A stretch of DNA of 48,548 nt from Faecalicoccus sp. (GCA_017941505.1 JAGAWH010000217.1:1-48548); one strand, 5' to 3'; numbered from the stretch's first letter, positions 15,015 through 24,926 are shown. Program-made: numbers and translations. The notes: generated from the letters alone by a model not told the origin.

Positions 15015-17708
15015 TTATTCAGGCTGATCGTTATTTTTGCGTCTTTTTAATCTAGCTAAGAAGCCAAGTCCTAAGATAGATCCTGACATACCGGCAATAG
15101 ATGAGGCGGAAGATACATCTACTGCAGTATTAACAGACTTGGAAGAATTTGATGAATCTTTGGATGGTTTCGATGAGCCCTTAGAAGACTTTGAAGAAGG
15201 CTTGTTTGAAGACATCGAACTTTTCTTAGAAGAGGAAGATTTTCCGCTATGGGAAGATGAACTTCTTTTGTTCTTTAAAGTTTTCTCCATATCCGAGTTC
15301 AATAAATCATCTAAAGTTTGATCAACAATATCATTTTCACTTGTTTCAATCTTGGCATCGGCATGTTCAATTAAAGTATCTGAATCCTTCGTATCCGAAA
15401 CATTGGCGGATGCGTTTTCGATTACATCCTGCTTATCTGCCGGCATACCCGGATCTTGGGCAGGCTGGTTTTGATTCGTCGTTGGAGTCTCTTGATTGAT
15501 AGGAACATTCTTATCTGTTTCCGGCATTTGCGGCATAGTTTGTTCTTTGGTTGAAGAAGCTGCTTCCGTGTTATTGATCATCAGGCTGTACTCACCGCCT
15601 GTTAATGATTCACTGGCATATAAAACACAGTTTGCGGATTTTTCTGCCGTAAAGGAATAAACTGTATTACCGTTTTCATCCACAATCGATACAAGATCTC
15701 CTGCATTAATCTGTACACCGTTCACATTCATCTGCATCATATTGGCATTTTCAAAAGTAGAATCAAAGGCCATAAATCCCATATTTGTCATTTCGGATGG
15801 CATCCGGCTGTCTGGATCTATCGGCATACCGTTGTTGAAATCCGGCATTTGTCCGTTTTGAGGCATTTCCGGTGGCATAGTACCATCCTGAGGCATCTGG
15901 CCGTTTGGATTCATAGGCATGTCGCTGTTGAAATCCGGCATTTGTCCGTTTTGAGGCATTTCCGGCGGCGTAATACCATCCTGAGGCATCTGCCCATTTG
16001 GATTCATCGGCATACCTGCATTGTATCCAAATGCAGCATAGTTACCGCTTGTCGGTGTTAAAGCCATCTGGTTTTGACCAACCAGTAATACCATACCTCC
16101 ACTGATCACAAATTCATCCGTAGGATTATCTCCGTAATCGACTGCGCTGTTTTCACCCTGTTTGGCTCCATATACTACAACTGTTCCGTCACTGATATAA
16201 ATTGAACCGTTAGAATCTAAACCATCACCTTCAGCATTCACATGGATATCACCGCCGGAAATATCGATTACATAGGCATAATCCGTTAAATCGCTGTTGG
16301 CGGCATTGATTCCATCATCGCTTGTCACAATATCATAGGATCCATTTTTAATATAAACAGAAGCCCCTTCTAAGCCTTCGACTGCAGAATAGATATTTAC
16401 TGTCGGTCCGTTTTCATCATCACCCAGGGTTAATACATAATCGGCATGAATCGCATCATCTCCGGCATAGATATCGAATGTACCATCGGTGATTGTGATG
16501 TTTCCATCGGCATGAATCGCATCTTCACAGGCATCGATAATATAATCTCCACCGTAGATCAAGATATTAGCATCAGACTTGATACCCTTGGCACTGGAAT
16601 CTTCATCTAAGTAGTCAATATTGGTATATCCATCATATGTAGTAATCACAAAGGTTCCATCATAAATGGTGACATCTCCTGTTGCCTGAATGCCATCGCC
16701 CTGAGCATCGATGGTAATAATTCCGTCATTGATAGTAATAACTCCTGTTGAATCGGCATCATCCTCATCCGGTTCTGCCTTAATTCCGTCATTTCCTGCT
16801 GATACATTCACAATACCGTTATTGATGATGACTTCATTGTCACTGGCAATTCCGTTATTGGCCGCAAATACATTTAATGTGAGATCAGCAGAATCTACAA
16901 TAATCGTAGAGCCTGAAGCACCTTTAATACCGTTTTTACAGTCAGAACCATCGATATTTAAAGTACCTGTACCATCTAATGTCAAAGTGGCACCTGATTT
17001 TACTTTAATGGCAGCCCCTTCAAAGTCATCACTGTCTTCATTGGCGATATCTTCGGCATCGGTAATGGTCGTAGTTCCTTCGTTGATGATTGTAGCTTCG
17101 CTGTTTTTACCGATTGTGATTGGAGCTGTTTCTGAGTTTGACAATGTCAAATTTTGAAGCGTAAGGATAACTTCCTGCAGACCCTTGGCAACCGTAATCG
17201 AACCTTGGGAACAGGTTCCTGTAACGGTGTAGCTTCCTGAAGCGGTAATCGTTAAGGCTGTTCCATCGATGGTAACACCTTCTTCATAGGTAGAAACAAT
17301 TCCATCTTCTGAGAAGGTGATACTGTTTTCAGTTTGAGATACACTTTCTGAAGCTTCAACAGTGTCCGCTGTTTCTACGGTTGTTTCAATTTCTTCTTCA
17401 ACAGTTTCATCTACTGTTTCTGCATTTTCTGTCTCAACAGCTGTTTCACTTTCTACAACATCTTCTGTTTCGGCTGTTTCAATTACGGTAGTTTCTTCTG
17501 TTTCTTTATCTTTTTCATCTTCTTCGAATACAACTTCATCATTGGTTAATTCTTTTGTATCTTTATCTGCTTCTTCAATCACAGCCGGTGTTGTATCTGT
17601 TTCTTCAGCCATGATCATATCGGATTTGGCGAATCCGCTTCCTGCTGCCAATAAAAATCCGGCAGCTGCCATACCCTTTGTAAAGGAATTTGTTTTAACT
17701 TTTTTCAT
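15015..17708 (-). CDS. large surface protein with Cthe_2159-type beta-helix domain, M/P/Q repeats and anchor tail
   Basis: An 897-residue exported protein. A signal peptide (about 1-27, ending near GSGFAKS) is followed by an acidic, Thr/Glu-rich stalk. Residues about 140-560 hold repeated GDVTIYDGTF- and DDAIHAD-like strands, typical of the carbohydrate-binding Cthe_2159 beta-helix family, whose founding member binds pectic polymers and calcium. Two tandem 31-residue M/P/N/Q-rich units follow, then a Ser/Lys-rich linker. The end (SVNTAVD, a hydrophobic stretch, then ARLKRRK) has the layout of a sortase signal but no LPxTG. Binding of host or plant glycans is inferred. The gene stands alone between two terminated units. 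Its ATG has an AGAGGTG site. Confidence 0.8.
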   Translation of the reverse strand: MKKVKTNSFTKGMAAAGFLLAAGSGFAKSDMIMAEETDTTPAVIEEADKDTKELTNDEVVFEEDEKDKETEETTVIETAETEDVVESETAVETENAETVDETVEEEIETTVETADTVEASESVSQTENSITFSEDGIVSTYEEGVTIDGTALTITASGSYTVTGTCSQGSITVAKGLQEVILTLQNLTLSNSETAPITIGKNSEATIINEGTTTITDAEDIANEDSDDFEGAAIKVKSGATLTLDGTGTLNIDGSDCKNGIKGASGSTIIVDSADLTLNVFAANNGIASDNEVIINNGIVNVSAGNDGIKAEPDEDDADSTGVITINDGIITIDAQGDGIQATGDVTIYDGTFVITTYDGYTNIDYLDEDSSAKGIKSDANILIYGGDYIIDACEDAIHADGNITITDGTFDIYAGDDAIHADYVLTLGDDENGPTVNIYSAVEGLEGASVYIKNGSYDIVTSDDGINAANSDLTDYAYVIDISGGDIHVNAEGDGLDSNGSIYISDGTVVVYGAKQGENSAVDYGDNPTDEFVISGGMVLLVGQNQMALTPTSGNYAAFGYNAGMPMNPNGQMPQDGITPPEMPQNGQMPDFNSDMPMNPNGQMPQDGTMPPEMPQNGQMPDFNNGMPIDPDSRMPSEMTNMGFMAFDSTFENANMMQMNVNGVQINAGDLVSIVDENGNTVYSFTAEKSANCVLYASESLTGGEYSLMINNTEAASSTKEQTMPQMPETDKNVPINQETPTTNQNQPAQDPGMPADKQDVIENASANVSDTKDSDTLIEHADAKIETSENDIVDQTLDDLLNSDMEKTLKNKRSSSSHSGKSSSSKKSSMSSNKPSSKSSKGSSKPSKDSSNSSKSVNTAVDVSSASSIAGMSGSILGLGFLARLKRRKNNDQPE
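15842..16020 (-). repeat. 93-bp tandem repeat coding the M/P/Q-rich segment
   Basis: Two nearly identical units start at 15842 and 15935, a period of 93 bases (31 codons). They encode the MPMNPNGQMPQDG / PPEMPQNGQMPDFN segment of the surface protein. Slippage could change the copy number. Confidence 0.85.
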
Positions 17709-17823
17709 CTGTTACACCTCTCTTTACGGTGCCAAGTATAATGAACGAAGCTTAAATTAAACTTTAAAATAAAAAAATTATTTTGAATGTAATAAAATGT
17801 TGATTTGGTGTTTAAAAAATGAT

Positions 17824-17853
17824 AATGTTTCTATGTTTTCTTATATAAACATT
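17824..17853 (+). promoter_or_regulatory. inverted repeat upstream of the polyamine operon
   Basis: AATGTTT (17824-17830) and AAACATT (17847-17853) form an inverted repeat with a 16-base spacer, 33 bases before the regulator gene. It is a candidate binding site for that regulator. The rest of the 177-base divergent spacer is AT-rich, with a TATACT-like -10 for the surface protein on the minus strand. Confidence 0.35.
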
Positions 17854-17885
17854 TTGTTTAGTAAAATGAAACCGGAAGGGAGAAA

Positions 17886-18422
17886 ATGATGGAAATAGGA
17901 GGAAAGATTCGAGAGTTGAGAATCCAGAACGGACTCACTTTATCGGAGTTAGCTTCAAGATCTGAACTAACCAAGGGATTTTTATCGCAATTGGAACGAA
18001 ATTTAACCAGTCCGAGTATTGCGACCCTTGAAGATATTTTGGAGGCATTAGGTACCAACTTATCGGAATTCTTTCAAAATACTGAGGAAGAACAGATTGT
18101 CTTCCATGAACAGGATTATTTTGAAGATGCACAGTCAGCGTATACGATTGAATGGATCGTTCCAAACGCACAGAAAAATAAAATGGAACCCATTTTATTG
18201 ACGCTTCATCCGGGACAGTCTTCTCATGAACTAACATCGGGTGACGGAGAAGAGTTTGGATATGTGTTGAAAGGAACCATTCATTTGATTATGGATAATA
18301 GAAAGTATGTCGTTAAGGCAAAAGAAACTTTCTATTTATCAAAAAGTAAAACGCATTATTTATACAATCCGGGAAAAACCGATGCCCGGGTTCTGTGGAT
18401 CACAACACCACCGATGTTTTAA
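17886..18422 (+). CDS. XRE-cupin transcriptional regulator of the polyamine operon (PuuR-like)
   Basis: A 178-residue regulator. The N-terminal helix-turn-helix (about 5-62) reads [20 protein letters not shown] followed by a recognition helix with GFLSQLERN. The C-terminal cupin (about 100-178) includes [15 protein letters not shown] and [16 protein letters not shown]. This HTH plus cupin layout is that of PuuR, which senses putrescine. It is the first gene ahead of the potABCD genes, so polyamine-responsive control is the natural reading. Two adjacent ATGs (17886 and 17889) exist; the AAGGGAG site (17876-17882) is better spaced for the second. Confidence 0.88.
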   Translation: MMEIGGKIRELRIQNGLTLSELASRSELTKGFLSQLERNLTSPSIATLEDILEALGTNLSEFFQNTEEEQIVFHEQDYFEDAQSAYTIEWIVPNAQKNKMEPILLTLHPGQSSHELTSGDGEEFGYVLKGTIHLIMDNRKYVVKAKETFYLSKSKTHYLYNPGKTDARVLWITTPPMF

Positions 18423-18439
18423 GAGAGAGGATATCAGCG

Positions 18440-20023
18440 ATGGAAAATGAAAAGAACAAGATTATTCAGTTTAAGAATATCGTTAAGGAATTTGATGGTC
18501 AGGTTGTATTAAAGGGAATCAATCTGGATATATACGAAAATGAATTTGTGACATTACTGGGACCTTCCGGATGCGGAAAGACCACCTTATTAAGAATTTT
18601 AGGCGGTTTTTTAGAACCGAATGAAGGAAAGGTTATTTTTAACGGAGAAGATATTGCCCAATTACCTCCTTATAAAAGAGAACTCAATACCGTATTCCAG
18701 AAGTATGCCTTATTTCCGCATATGAATGTATATGACAATATCGCTTTTGGTTTAAAAATCAAAAAGGTATCCAAAGACGTTATTGAACAGAAAGTCATGC
18801 GTATGTTGAAGCTCATCAATCTGGAAGGTTATGAAGATCGAAATGTAACATCTTTATCCGGTGGTCAGCAGCAGCGTGTTGCGATCGCAAGAGCGCTTGT
18901 CAACGAACCAAACGTTTTATTATTGGATGAACCGCTAGGGGCCTTGGATTTAAAGCTTCGAAAAGAAATGCAGTATGAATTAAAACGCATCCAGCAGGAG
19001 GTCGGCATTACCTTTATTTTTGTAACGCATGATCAGGAAGAAGCTTTGACGATGTCAGATAAGATCGTCGTTATGAAAGACGGAGAAATCTTACAGGTAG
19101 GCTCCCCGCAGGATATCTATAACGAACCGGTCAATAGATACGTTGCCAACTTTATCGGTGAATCCAATATTGTAGAAGGACGTATGTTAAAGGATAAACT
19201 GGTTCGCTTTGATGATATTGATTTTGAATGCGTGGATGTCGGCTTTAAAGAAAATGAACCGGTAGATGTCGTAATCCGTCCGGAAGATATCGATATTGTC
19301 GATATCGAAAAAGGAAAGATGACAGGTACCGTTGAAAGCGTACTGTTTAAAGGTGTGCACTATGAAGTTATGGTAGAGACCGTTCCGGGTACCCATGTTA
19401 CCGTAAATATGCACGTTAAAAAAGATGAAGATGTGGTAAGCGCGGATGGTAAGGAAAAAATCAGTGCCAATGACTTCTATCTGGATATTGTCGATATGCG
19501 TGATATCGATGATACCGGCATTATTACCCGTGCCGATGCGCAGGCATGGAATCCGGATACAGATGAATATATTTCCATCGCTAAGATTGATACCAATTTA
19601 AAAGAAGAAATCGGTGAATATAATGTGACTTTCTCAACGGCAGCCGGAACATCGGTTACCCGTAAGATCTGGGTTATCGACCAGGGTGTTGTTGAAAATA
19701 AAAAAGCCAATGAAGCAGTCAGTGCCTTTAACTTCTTTAAGACCGTTGCCGAGATCAAAGAATCTATGGCACTGGATACGGATTTAATGTTGTGGGCCAA
19801 TGCACAGGGATGGAAGTTGGATAATGAAGATGAAGCGATTGAAATCAGTGTAGATTATGATTTCGATCAGGATACGATTACCGAAGGTGTATATAAGGTT
19901 ACCTTCTGGACAACAGGTAGAGAATTTAAAATCCATACAACAGATTTCGTAGAAGAAGGAAAGGAAGTCGGACTTACCTTCTATCCGGAAGATATTCATG
20001 TAATGGAAAAGATGGGTTTCTAA
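18440..20023 (+). CDS. potA: spermidine/putrescine ABC transporter ATPase with Ig-like insertion in the TOBE domain
   Basis: The cytoplasmic ATPase of the polyamine importer. Present: Walker A GPSGCGKT (41-48), Q-loop at 87, signature LSGGQQQR (139-146), Walker B LLLDEP (160-165), switch His197. The ATG at 18440, with AGAGAGG before it, is preferred to an in-frame start 45 bases upstream inside the regulator. At 527 residues it is about 170 longer than usual PotA. The extra is an insertion (about 335-506) between the first TOBE half (275-330) and the terminal [14 protein letters not shown]. The insertion holds two related repeats ([12 protein letters not shown] with [14 protein letters not shown], and [12 protein letters not shown] with [11 protein letters not shown]). 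These resemble Ig-like repeats of Firmicutes surface proteins, which is odd for a cytosolic subunit. Confidence 0.93.
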   Translation: MENEKNKIIQFKNIVKEFDGQVVLKGINLDIYENEFVTLLGPSGCGKTTLLRILGGFLEPNEGKVIFNGEDIAQLPPYKRELNTVFQKYALFPHMNVYDNIAFGLKIKKVSKDVIEQKVMRMLKLINLEGYEDRNVTSLSGGQQQRVAIARALVNEPNVLLLDEPLGALDLKLRKEMQYELKRIQQEVGITFIFVTHDQEEALTMSDKIVVMKDGEILQVGSPQDIYNEPVNRYVANFIGESNIVEGRMLKDKLVRFDDIDFECVDVGFKENEPVDVVIRPEDIDIVDIEKGKMTGTVESVLFKGVHYEVMVETVPGTHVTVNMHVKKDEDVVSADGKEKISANDFYLDIVDMRDIDDTGIITRADAQAWNPDTDEYISIAKIDTNLKEEIGEYNVTFSTAAGTSVTRKIWVIDQGVVENKKANEAVSAFNFFKTVAEIKESMALDTDLMLWANAQGWKLDNEDEAIEISVDYDFDQDTITEGVYKVTFWTTGREFKIHTTDFVEEGKEVGLTFYPEDIHVMEKMGF

Positions 20024-20857
20024 ATGAAAAGCTTTCGCCAATTAGCGATTCCATATATCATATGGGCGGCTTTGATGCTGGTTCTGCCGATGCTGCTGAT
20101 TGTATTATATTCATTCATGACGCAGGGAAACACCATCATTCCGTTTACTATTACCTTTGAAAACTATATTAAATTCTTTACGGACCCAGATTTCTTATTG
20201 ATTTTATGGCGTTCTTTGACAATCGCATTTAAGACAACAATTATCTGTTTACTTTTAGGATATCCGATTGCGTACTATATTTCACGTACTTCCCAAAGTA
20301 CCCAGAGAGTTCTTGTTCTGGCAATTACCCTTCCGATGTGGATCAATATGTTGGTAAGAACTTATGCATGGATTGGATTATTATCTTCAGATGGATTGTT
20401 TTCTTCCATTCTGGGCTGGTTCGGATTTAAGAATACCGAACTTTTGTATACCGAGGCAGCAGTGCTCATCGGTATGGTATATAACTTCTTACCGTTTATG
20501 ATCCTGCAGATCAATACAGCTCTTACCAAGATGGATAAGTCACTGTTAGAGGCAAGCGCTGATTTAGGAGCTAATAAGTTTCAAACTTTCTGGCGCGTAG
20601 TATTCCCATTATCGCTATCCGGTGTAGTCAGCGGTATCACCCTGGTGTTCTTGCCGGCAGTCAGTTCCTTCTTTATTCCTAAACTTTTGGGTGGAGGACA
20701 GTACTTCTTGATCGGTAACGTGATTGAAAACCAGTTTATTACCGTTGGTGAGTGGAACTTCGGTTCTGCAATTTCGGTCATTATGGCAGTTATCATGATG
20801 TTGTTGATGATGCTGGTAAGAAAAATCGATGCCAGAGTTGGAAAGAGTGAGGACTAA
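20024..20857 (+). CDS. potB: spermidine/putrescine ABC transporter permease PotB
   Basis: One of two permease subunits of the polyamine importer, 277 residues with about six membrane helices. The cytoplasmic loop that docks the ATPase is visible as EASADLGANKFQTFWRVVFP. Its ATG directly abuts the potA stop and its own stop abuts the next ATG, so the operon is tightly coupled. It fits PotB in gene order and in the N-terminal hydrophobic segment after FRQLAIPYIIWAALML. Confidence 0.93.
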   Translation: MKSFRQLAIPYIIWAALMLVLPMLLIVLYSFMTQGNTIIPFTITFENYIKFFTDPDFLLILWRSLTIAFKTTIICLLLGYPIAYYISRTSQSTQRVLVLAITLPMWINMLVRTYAWIGLLSSDGLFSSILGWFGFKNTELLYTEAAVLIGMVYNFLPFMILQINTALTKMDKSLLEASADLGANKFQTFWRVVFPLSLSGVVSGITLVFLPAVSSFFIPKLLGGGQYFLIGNVIENQFITVGEWNFGSAISVIMAVIMMLLMMLVRKIDARVGKSED

Positions 20858-22759
20858 ATGATGAAGAAAGAAAAAAGACCTGTTGGAAAAACATTGATGA
20901 TTCTTTCCGTCATCTTCTTCTATCTGCCGATTGTATATATGGTGATTTTCTCATTTAACGATGGCAAATCTTTGACACATTTCAGCGGCTTCTCTTTACG
21001 CTGGTATCAGGTGATGTTAAAGAGCCATGGCATGATGGAATCCTTATATATCACTATTGCGATTGCCGTATTGGCTACTTTGATTTCAACGATTGCGGGA
21101 ACGATTACTGCCATTGGACTTTCTTATTCGAAAAAGTTAGTTCGTGAACTGGTTACCCAGGTTAACGATTTACCTTTGATGAATCCGGATATCGTAACCG
21201 CCATCGGTTTGATGTTATTGTTTATTACCTTCCGGGTGGAAAAAGGCTTTATGACAATGTTACTGGCGCATATTGCCTTCTGTATCCCGTATGTGATGTT
21301 AAGTGTAATGCCGCAGATCCGCAAATTGGATCCCAACGTCGGTGAAGCCGCAATGGATTTGGGCGCTACACCGTGGCAAGCCCTCACAAAGGTTATCGTA
21401 CCGCAGATTACTCCGGGTATTGTATCGGGTGCATTGATTGCCTTTACAATGTCTTTCGATGATTTTATCATCTCGTATTTTGCGACCGGACAGGGTGTTA
21501 AAAACCTTTCCATCATGGTCTACACCATGAGTAAACGCGTCAACCCAAGTATCAACGCGATTTCAACATTGGTTGTAGTGATGATTACCATCATTTTAAT
21601 TGTTGTGAATGTCGCACCGCTGTTACGTAAAAAGAGAATGGAAATCATGCCAAATCATTCGCCAAAACGCGGATGGAAGATCGGCGCTGCACTTGTTACG
21701 GCAGCTGCGGTCGCCTTAGTGGCATTAAATCTGAATGGTGGAATCGGTGGCAAGAAATATGCCGGACAGACCTTGCATATCTATAACTGGGGCGAATATA
21801 TGGGTGAAAACAGCATCTCTGATTTTGAAGAGCTGACCGGAGCCAAAGTTGTGGAAGATATGTTTGATTCTAACGAACAGATGTACATTAAGATTGCCAA
21901 TGGGGAAACTTATGATATCTTATTCCCGAGTGATTATATGATCCAGCGATTGATCGCGGAAGATTATCTTCAGAAACTGGATAAGGATAAATTGGAAGGT
22001 GTCATGGATCTTTTAGACCCGGATGTATTAGGACTTCCATTTGACCCAAATAACGATTATTCAATTCCTTTCTATTGGGGAACGGTCGGTATTGTATACG
22101 ACAAGACAAAAGTTACCGAAGAAGAGCTGGAAGAGCAGGGATTCAATATCTTCCTTAACACAAAATATAGAGGAGATATTTACCTGTATGACTCTGAACG
22201 TGACTCCTTTATGATGGCTTTAAAAGCACTTGGCTATTCCATGAATACAGAAAGTGAAGCCGAGCTTCAAGAAGCGTATAACTGGCTGATTCAGTGTGTT
22301 CAGACCATGGATGCAGAAATCGTAACCGATGAAATTATCGACAATATGGCTCAGGGAAGAAAAGCGCTTGGTCTGGTGTATTCCGGTGATGCGACCTATA
22401 TTATGGCAGAAAACGAGGATATGGGATTCTATCTTCCAAAAAGCGGTACCAATATCTGGAGCGATTCTATGGTCATTCCGAAAAATGCACCAAATCCGGA
22501 ATTAGCTCACGAATTCATTAAGTATATGTGTGAATACGATGCTGCTTATGATAATTCAAGCTATGTAGGATATACATCTCCAAACTTAGAAGTAAAAGAA
22601 GAGCTTTATGGAGAAGGCGGAGAGTATGAAGGCATCGAAGCTTATATTCCAAGATCGGGATACGAATTGGATGAAGTCTTTGAATTTAACGACAATACCC
22701 GCAAAACCATTGCGAACTTGTGGTCAAGAGTAAAGATCGCGGCATCTAACGCTAATTAA
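20858..22759 (+). CDS. potCD: fused polyamine permease PotC and substrate-binding protein PotD
   Basis: A 633-residue fusion. Residues 1-260 are the second permease, with the EAAMDLGATPWQALTKVIVP docking loop and six membrane helices. After a short basic loop, a further hydrophobic helix (about 275-292) should carry the chain outside. There residues 301-633 form the periplasmic-type binding protein (LHIYNWGEYMG, then FPSDYMIQRL, later YSGDATYIM). The fusion tethers the receptor to the membrane in place of a lipoprotein anchor. Such PotCD fusions occur in some Firmicutes. No separate potD is seen here. It is the last gene of the operon. Confidence 0.93.
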   Translation: MMKKEKRPVGKTLMILSVIFFYLPIVYMVIFSFNDGKSLTHFSGFSLRWYQVMLKSHGMMESLYITIAIAVLATLISTIAGTITAIGLSYSKKLVRELVTQVNDLPLMNPDIVTAIGLMLLFITFRVEKGFMTMLLAHIAFCIPYVMLSVMPQIRKLDPNVGEAAMDLGATPWQALTKVIVPQITPGIVSGALIAFTMSFDDFIISYFATGQGVKNLSIMVYTMSKRVNPSINAISTLVVVMITIILIVVNVAPLLRKKRMEIMPNHSPKRGWKIGAALVTAAAVALVALNLNGGIGGKKYAGQTLHIYNWGEYMGENSISDFEELTGAKVVEDMFDSNEQMYIKIANGETYDILFPSDYMIQRLIAEDYLQKLDKDKLEGVMDLLDPDVLGLPFDPNNDYSIPFYWGTVGIVYDKTKVTEEELEEQGFNIFLNTKYRGDIYLYDSERDSFMMALKALGYSMNTESEAELQEAYNWLIQCVQTMDAEIVTDEIIDNMAQGRKALGLVYSGDATYIMAENEDMGFYLPKSGTNIWSDSMVIPKNAPNPELAHEFIKYMCEYDAAYDNSSYVGYTSPNLEVKEELYGEGGEYEGIEAYIPRSGYELDEVFEFNDNTRKTIANLWSRVKIAASNAN

Positions 22760-22779
22760 ATGTTTCGTTTAAAATTATG

Positions 22780-22813
22780 TCCGGAAGGGGAATACCTTTC
22801 CGGATGTTTTTTG
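22780..22813 (+). terminator. terminator of the polyamine operon
   Basis: Arms TCCGGAAGG (22780-22788) and CCTTTCCGGA (22795-22804) pair with one wobble or bulge and are followed by a T run. Confidence 0.8.
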
Positions 22814-23102
22814 TTTTGGGGTTTATATTACAGAAGTGATAAAAAAAGTATAGTAAAATACAAAAGACTTATGGTAACATATTTTTTGAACCACTCCATC
22901 CGTGAATTCGGGCAAGGTGGTGTTTTTTATTCCGGATATATTATGATGCCATATTTGTTTGTTGGATTTGCCAATCGGCTTACGCAGCTTGGAAGTCCTA
23001 GTTGGAAATGATTCATTCTGAAATATAGATGAACTACATAAGAAATAAAGTCACTAATTTGGATGAAATAAGATTCTGCAAAAATCTTTTTCCATATAAC
23101 GT
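22814..23102. other. gene-free stretch with a weak structured-RNA candidate
   Basis: About 290 bases between convergent genes. An 83-residue ORF that covers part of it looks like a chance reading. The only structure I see is ACCAC (22890-22894) pairing with GTGGT (22917-22921), with an inner CCG/CGG pair, followed by seven T. A TATAGT-like box lies about 40 bases before it. This could be the terminator of a short RNA, but the stem is weak. Confidence 0.3.
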
Positions 23103-23134
23103 AAAAAGACCGACAGCTATGATTCGCTGTCGGT
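23103..23134 (-). terminator. terminator straddling the stop codon of the minus-strand membrane protein
   Basis: On the minus strand ACCGACAGC (23134-23126) pairs perfectly with GCTGTCGGT (23117-23109), followed by CTTTTT. The left arm is the last coding codons and the TAG stop lies in the loop and stem base. Confidence 0.85.
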
Positions 23135-24853
23135 TTCTTCGTTTTGTGGATAGGCAATTGTCTTGATGATGCTGACATCATCGTATGGCGTATATTCAAT
23201 CGTTACCGTATCACCATTCTTTAAGAATGCCACAACATCTTCATTTTTGGCTGAAACGGTTAATTTATATCGATTTCCCTGGTCATCCGTGATGAAACAT
23301 TTCGATTTGTTTTCGACGATAAGAATTTGAACTTCTGCAATGGTGATATCCTTTGTTTCTACATCACCGCCGTCATCTTCTTCATCAGCTTTGGTTCCGA
23401 TAAACTTTTTCTTTAAGGTTTCAAAGCCTTCATCCGATTCAATGGTTGCGACCTTCTGGTAGTTGGTGGCATCTACCATGGCATACATCTTAATTAATCC
23501 GTTATCGTCTTTTAAGGCCATCATATAGACCGGTTTACCTTTGACATTGACTAAAAGCGGGAAGGTGGAATTATATCCATAGTTTTTCACTTCACCTTCT
23601 GCCGAGCGCATGGCACTGTATTCGTTAGCGCCTGCTGAAGCTATTTTCATAGCTTCATGGGTTCTTAGATTGACAAGTACAAACCCTAAGTTACTGGAAT
23701 CCCCGTTAGCGGAGGTAATACCGGAATAAATATAGATATCCCCATTCTGCTCTAAATAGTTATAACCTTCACTGGTTACCGTTACATTTTTCTGACCCAG
23801 TTTGGAATTGAGCCATCCATCTTTTAAGGATCCGTTATTGTCGACTTCCTGCATCACAAGCGATTCCGGATAGATACGGTCAACCCATGTCGGAGCTTTG
23901 TCTACCGTATATTTGGTGGAATCTCCGGTAATCGGGTCAAAGAGTACAACACCGGTAACCTGCCGCTTGGTAAGATATCCGGAATATGTATAGGTTGTAC
24001 ATACATACCATGGATGACCCTCATCATCAATTTCAAAGGATGGGCTTCCGAAGACCGTAGTCGGATACTGTATCTGCAGCTGACGGTAAAGATTCTGATT
24101 AAAATATCCGGAAGGAACGTATTTCATTCCATCTAATCCTAAATCTTTTAATTTAACTAACTCTGCTTCGCCTGTAACGGAGTTGACAAGGATGTAGGCA
24201 GGAATACCCTGTTCTTTGTTTCCCAGATATTTAATAAAGCCTGCATATTCGAGCGGTGTAACACGGTATACGCTGTCCCGATAGGAAATTTGCGTATATT
24301 CATCACTGACCTCAAACTGAGAAACCAGTTCCGGCATTCTACCCATGACTCTGTCACCCAATACTTCTGTAGATTCTCTGTCAATAATCGGCGTCTTTGT
24401 GAAATCAACCTCGGCAATTTCTTCAAATTCTACATTTTGAATTTGAATACGATTCGCAAACTCTTTGGCATGAAAGATCGGTCCGCAGATAATCGGGGAT
24501 ACAAATACCCATAAAAAGGCACCTACGGCAGTAATGCGGGCTAACCAGAAGAAAATCTTAGCAGCAATATTTGGCTGCTGATTCTTACTGAAAAGAATTT
24601 CCGCTAACGATCCCGGTTGATTGAGTTCACCGATGGCTCCTAACTGGAGAATCTTAAACAGGACATAGAAGATGGCTGCCCATAATAAGATATCCGGTGA
24701 GAAAAGCGATAAGGCAGGAATTTGGACATACCAGATGATTCCTGTAAGCACAGCCCATACAATCAAGGCAATAAAGAATTTTTTGCGTGTCATACCGCTA
24801 TATGGCTTTTGCTGGCGGTTGACATGTATGTTTGGATTTGTTCTGTAAAACAT
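23117..24853 (-). CDS. membrane protein with large extracytoplasmic domain, unknown function
   Basis: A 578-residue protein I cannot name. Basic N-terminus, then three hydrophobic helices (about 23-43, 50-68 and 95-120) and a large acidic domain with alternating strands, rich in Tyr and Gly. Near the C-terminus, about 80 residues (ITIAEVQILIVENKSKCFI, then GDTVTIEYTPY) look like a separate OB- or barrel-type domain. The start at 24853 is preferred to one 39 bases upstream because an AGAGGTG site lies seven bases before it. A good promoter (TTGACT, 17 bases, TATATT) precedes it. It is monocistronic. Confidence 0.8.
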   Translation of the reverse strand: MFYRTNPNIHVNRQQKPYSGMTRKKFFIALIVWAVLTGIIWYVQIPALSLFSPDILLWAAIFYVLFKILQLGAIGELNQPGSLAEILFSKNQQPNIAAKIFFWLARITAVGAFLWVFVSPIICGPIFHAKEFANRIQIQNVEFEEIAEVDFTKTPIIDRESTEVLGDRVMGRMPELVSQFEVSDEYTQISYRDSVYRVTPLEYAGFIKYLGNKEQGIPAYILVNSVTGEAELVKLKDLGLDGMKYVPSGYFNQNLYRQLQIQYPTTVFGSPSFEIDDEGHPWYVCTTYTYSGYLTKRQVTGVVLFDPITGDSTKYTVDKAPTWVDRIYPESLVMQEVDNNGSLKDGWLNSKLGQKNVTVTSEGYNYLEQNGDIYIYSGITSANGDSSNLGFVLVNLRTHEAMKIASAGANEYSAMRSAEGEVKNYGYNSTFPLLVNVKGKPVYMMALKDDNGLIKMYAMVDATNYQKVATIESDEGFETLKKKFIGTKADEEDDGGDVETKDITIAEVQILIVENKSKCFITDDQGNRYKLTVSAKNEDVVAFLKNGDTVTIEYTPYDDVSIIKTIAYPQNEETDSES

Positions 24854-24881
24854 AATAATCACCTCTTGTATTGATATTTCC

Positions 24882-24910
24882 AATATATGCATTAAATGGA
24901 ATCAAGTCAA
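24882..24910 (-). promoter_or_regulatory. promoter of the minus-strand membrane protein
   Basis: On the minus strand TTGACT (24910-24905), a 17-base spacer and TATATT (24887-24882). The expected start of transcription is near 24875, giving a 5' leader of about 20 bases with the AGAGGTG site. Confidence 0.7.
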
Positions 24911-24926
24911 ATTATCCATACGATAA

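Noticed and set aside
17362..17760. Serine/valine-rich plus-strand ORF opposite the surface protein
   Set aside because: It is the mirror of the Glu/Thr-rich stalk; low-complexity coding DNA leaves the opposite strand open.
22760..23011. 83-residue ORF directly after the PotCD fusion
   Set aside because: It runs through the operon terminator, has no ribosome site and no protein-like composition.
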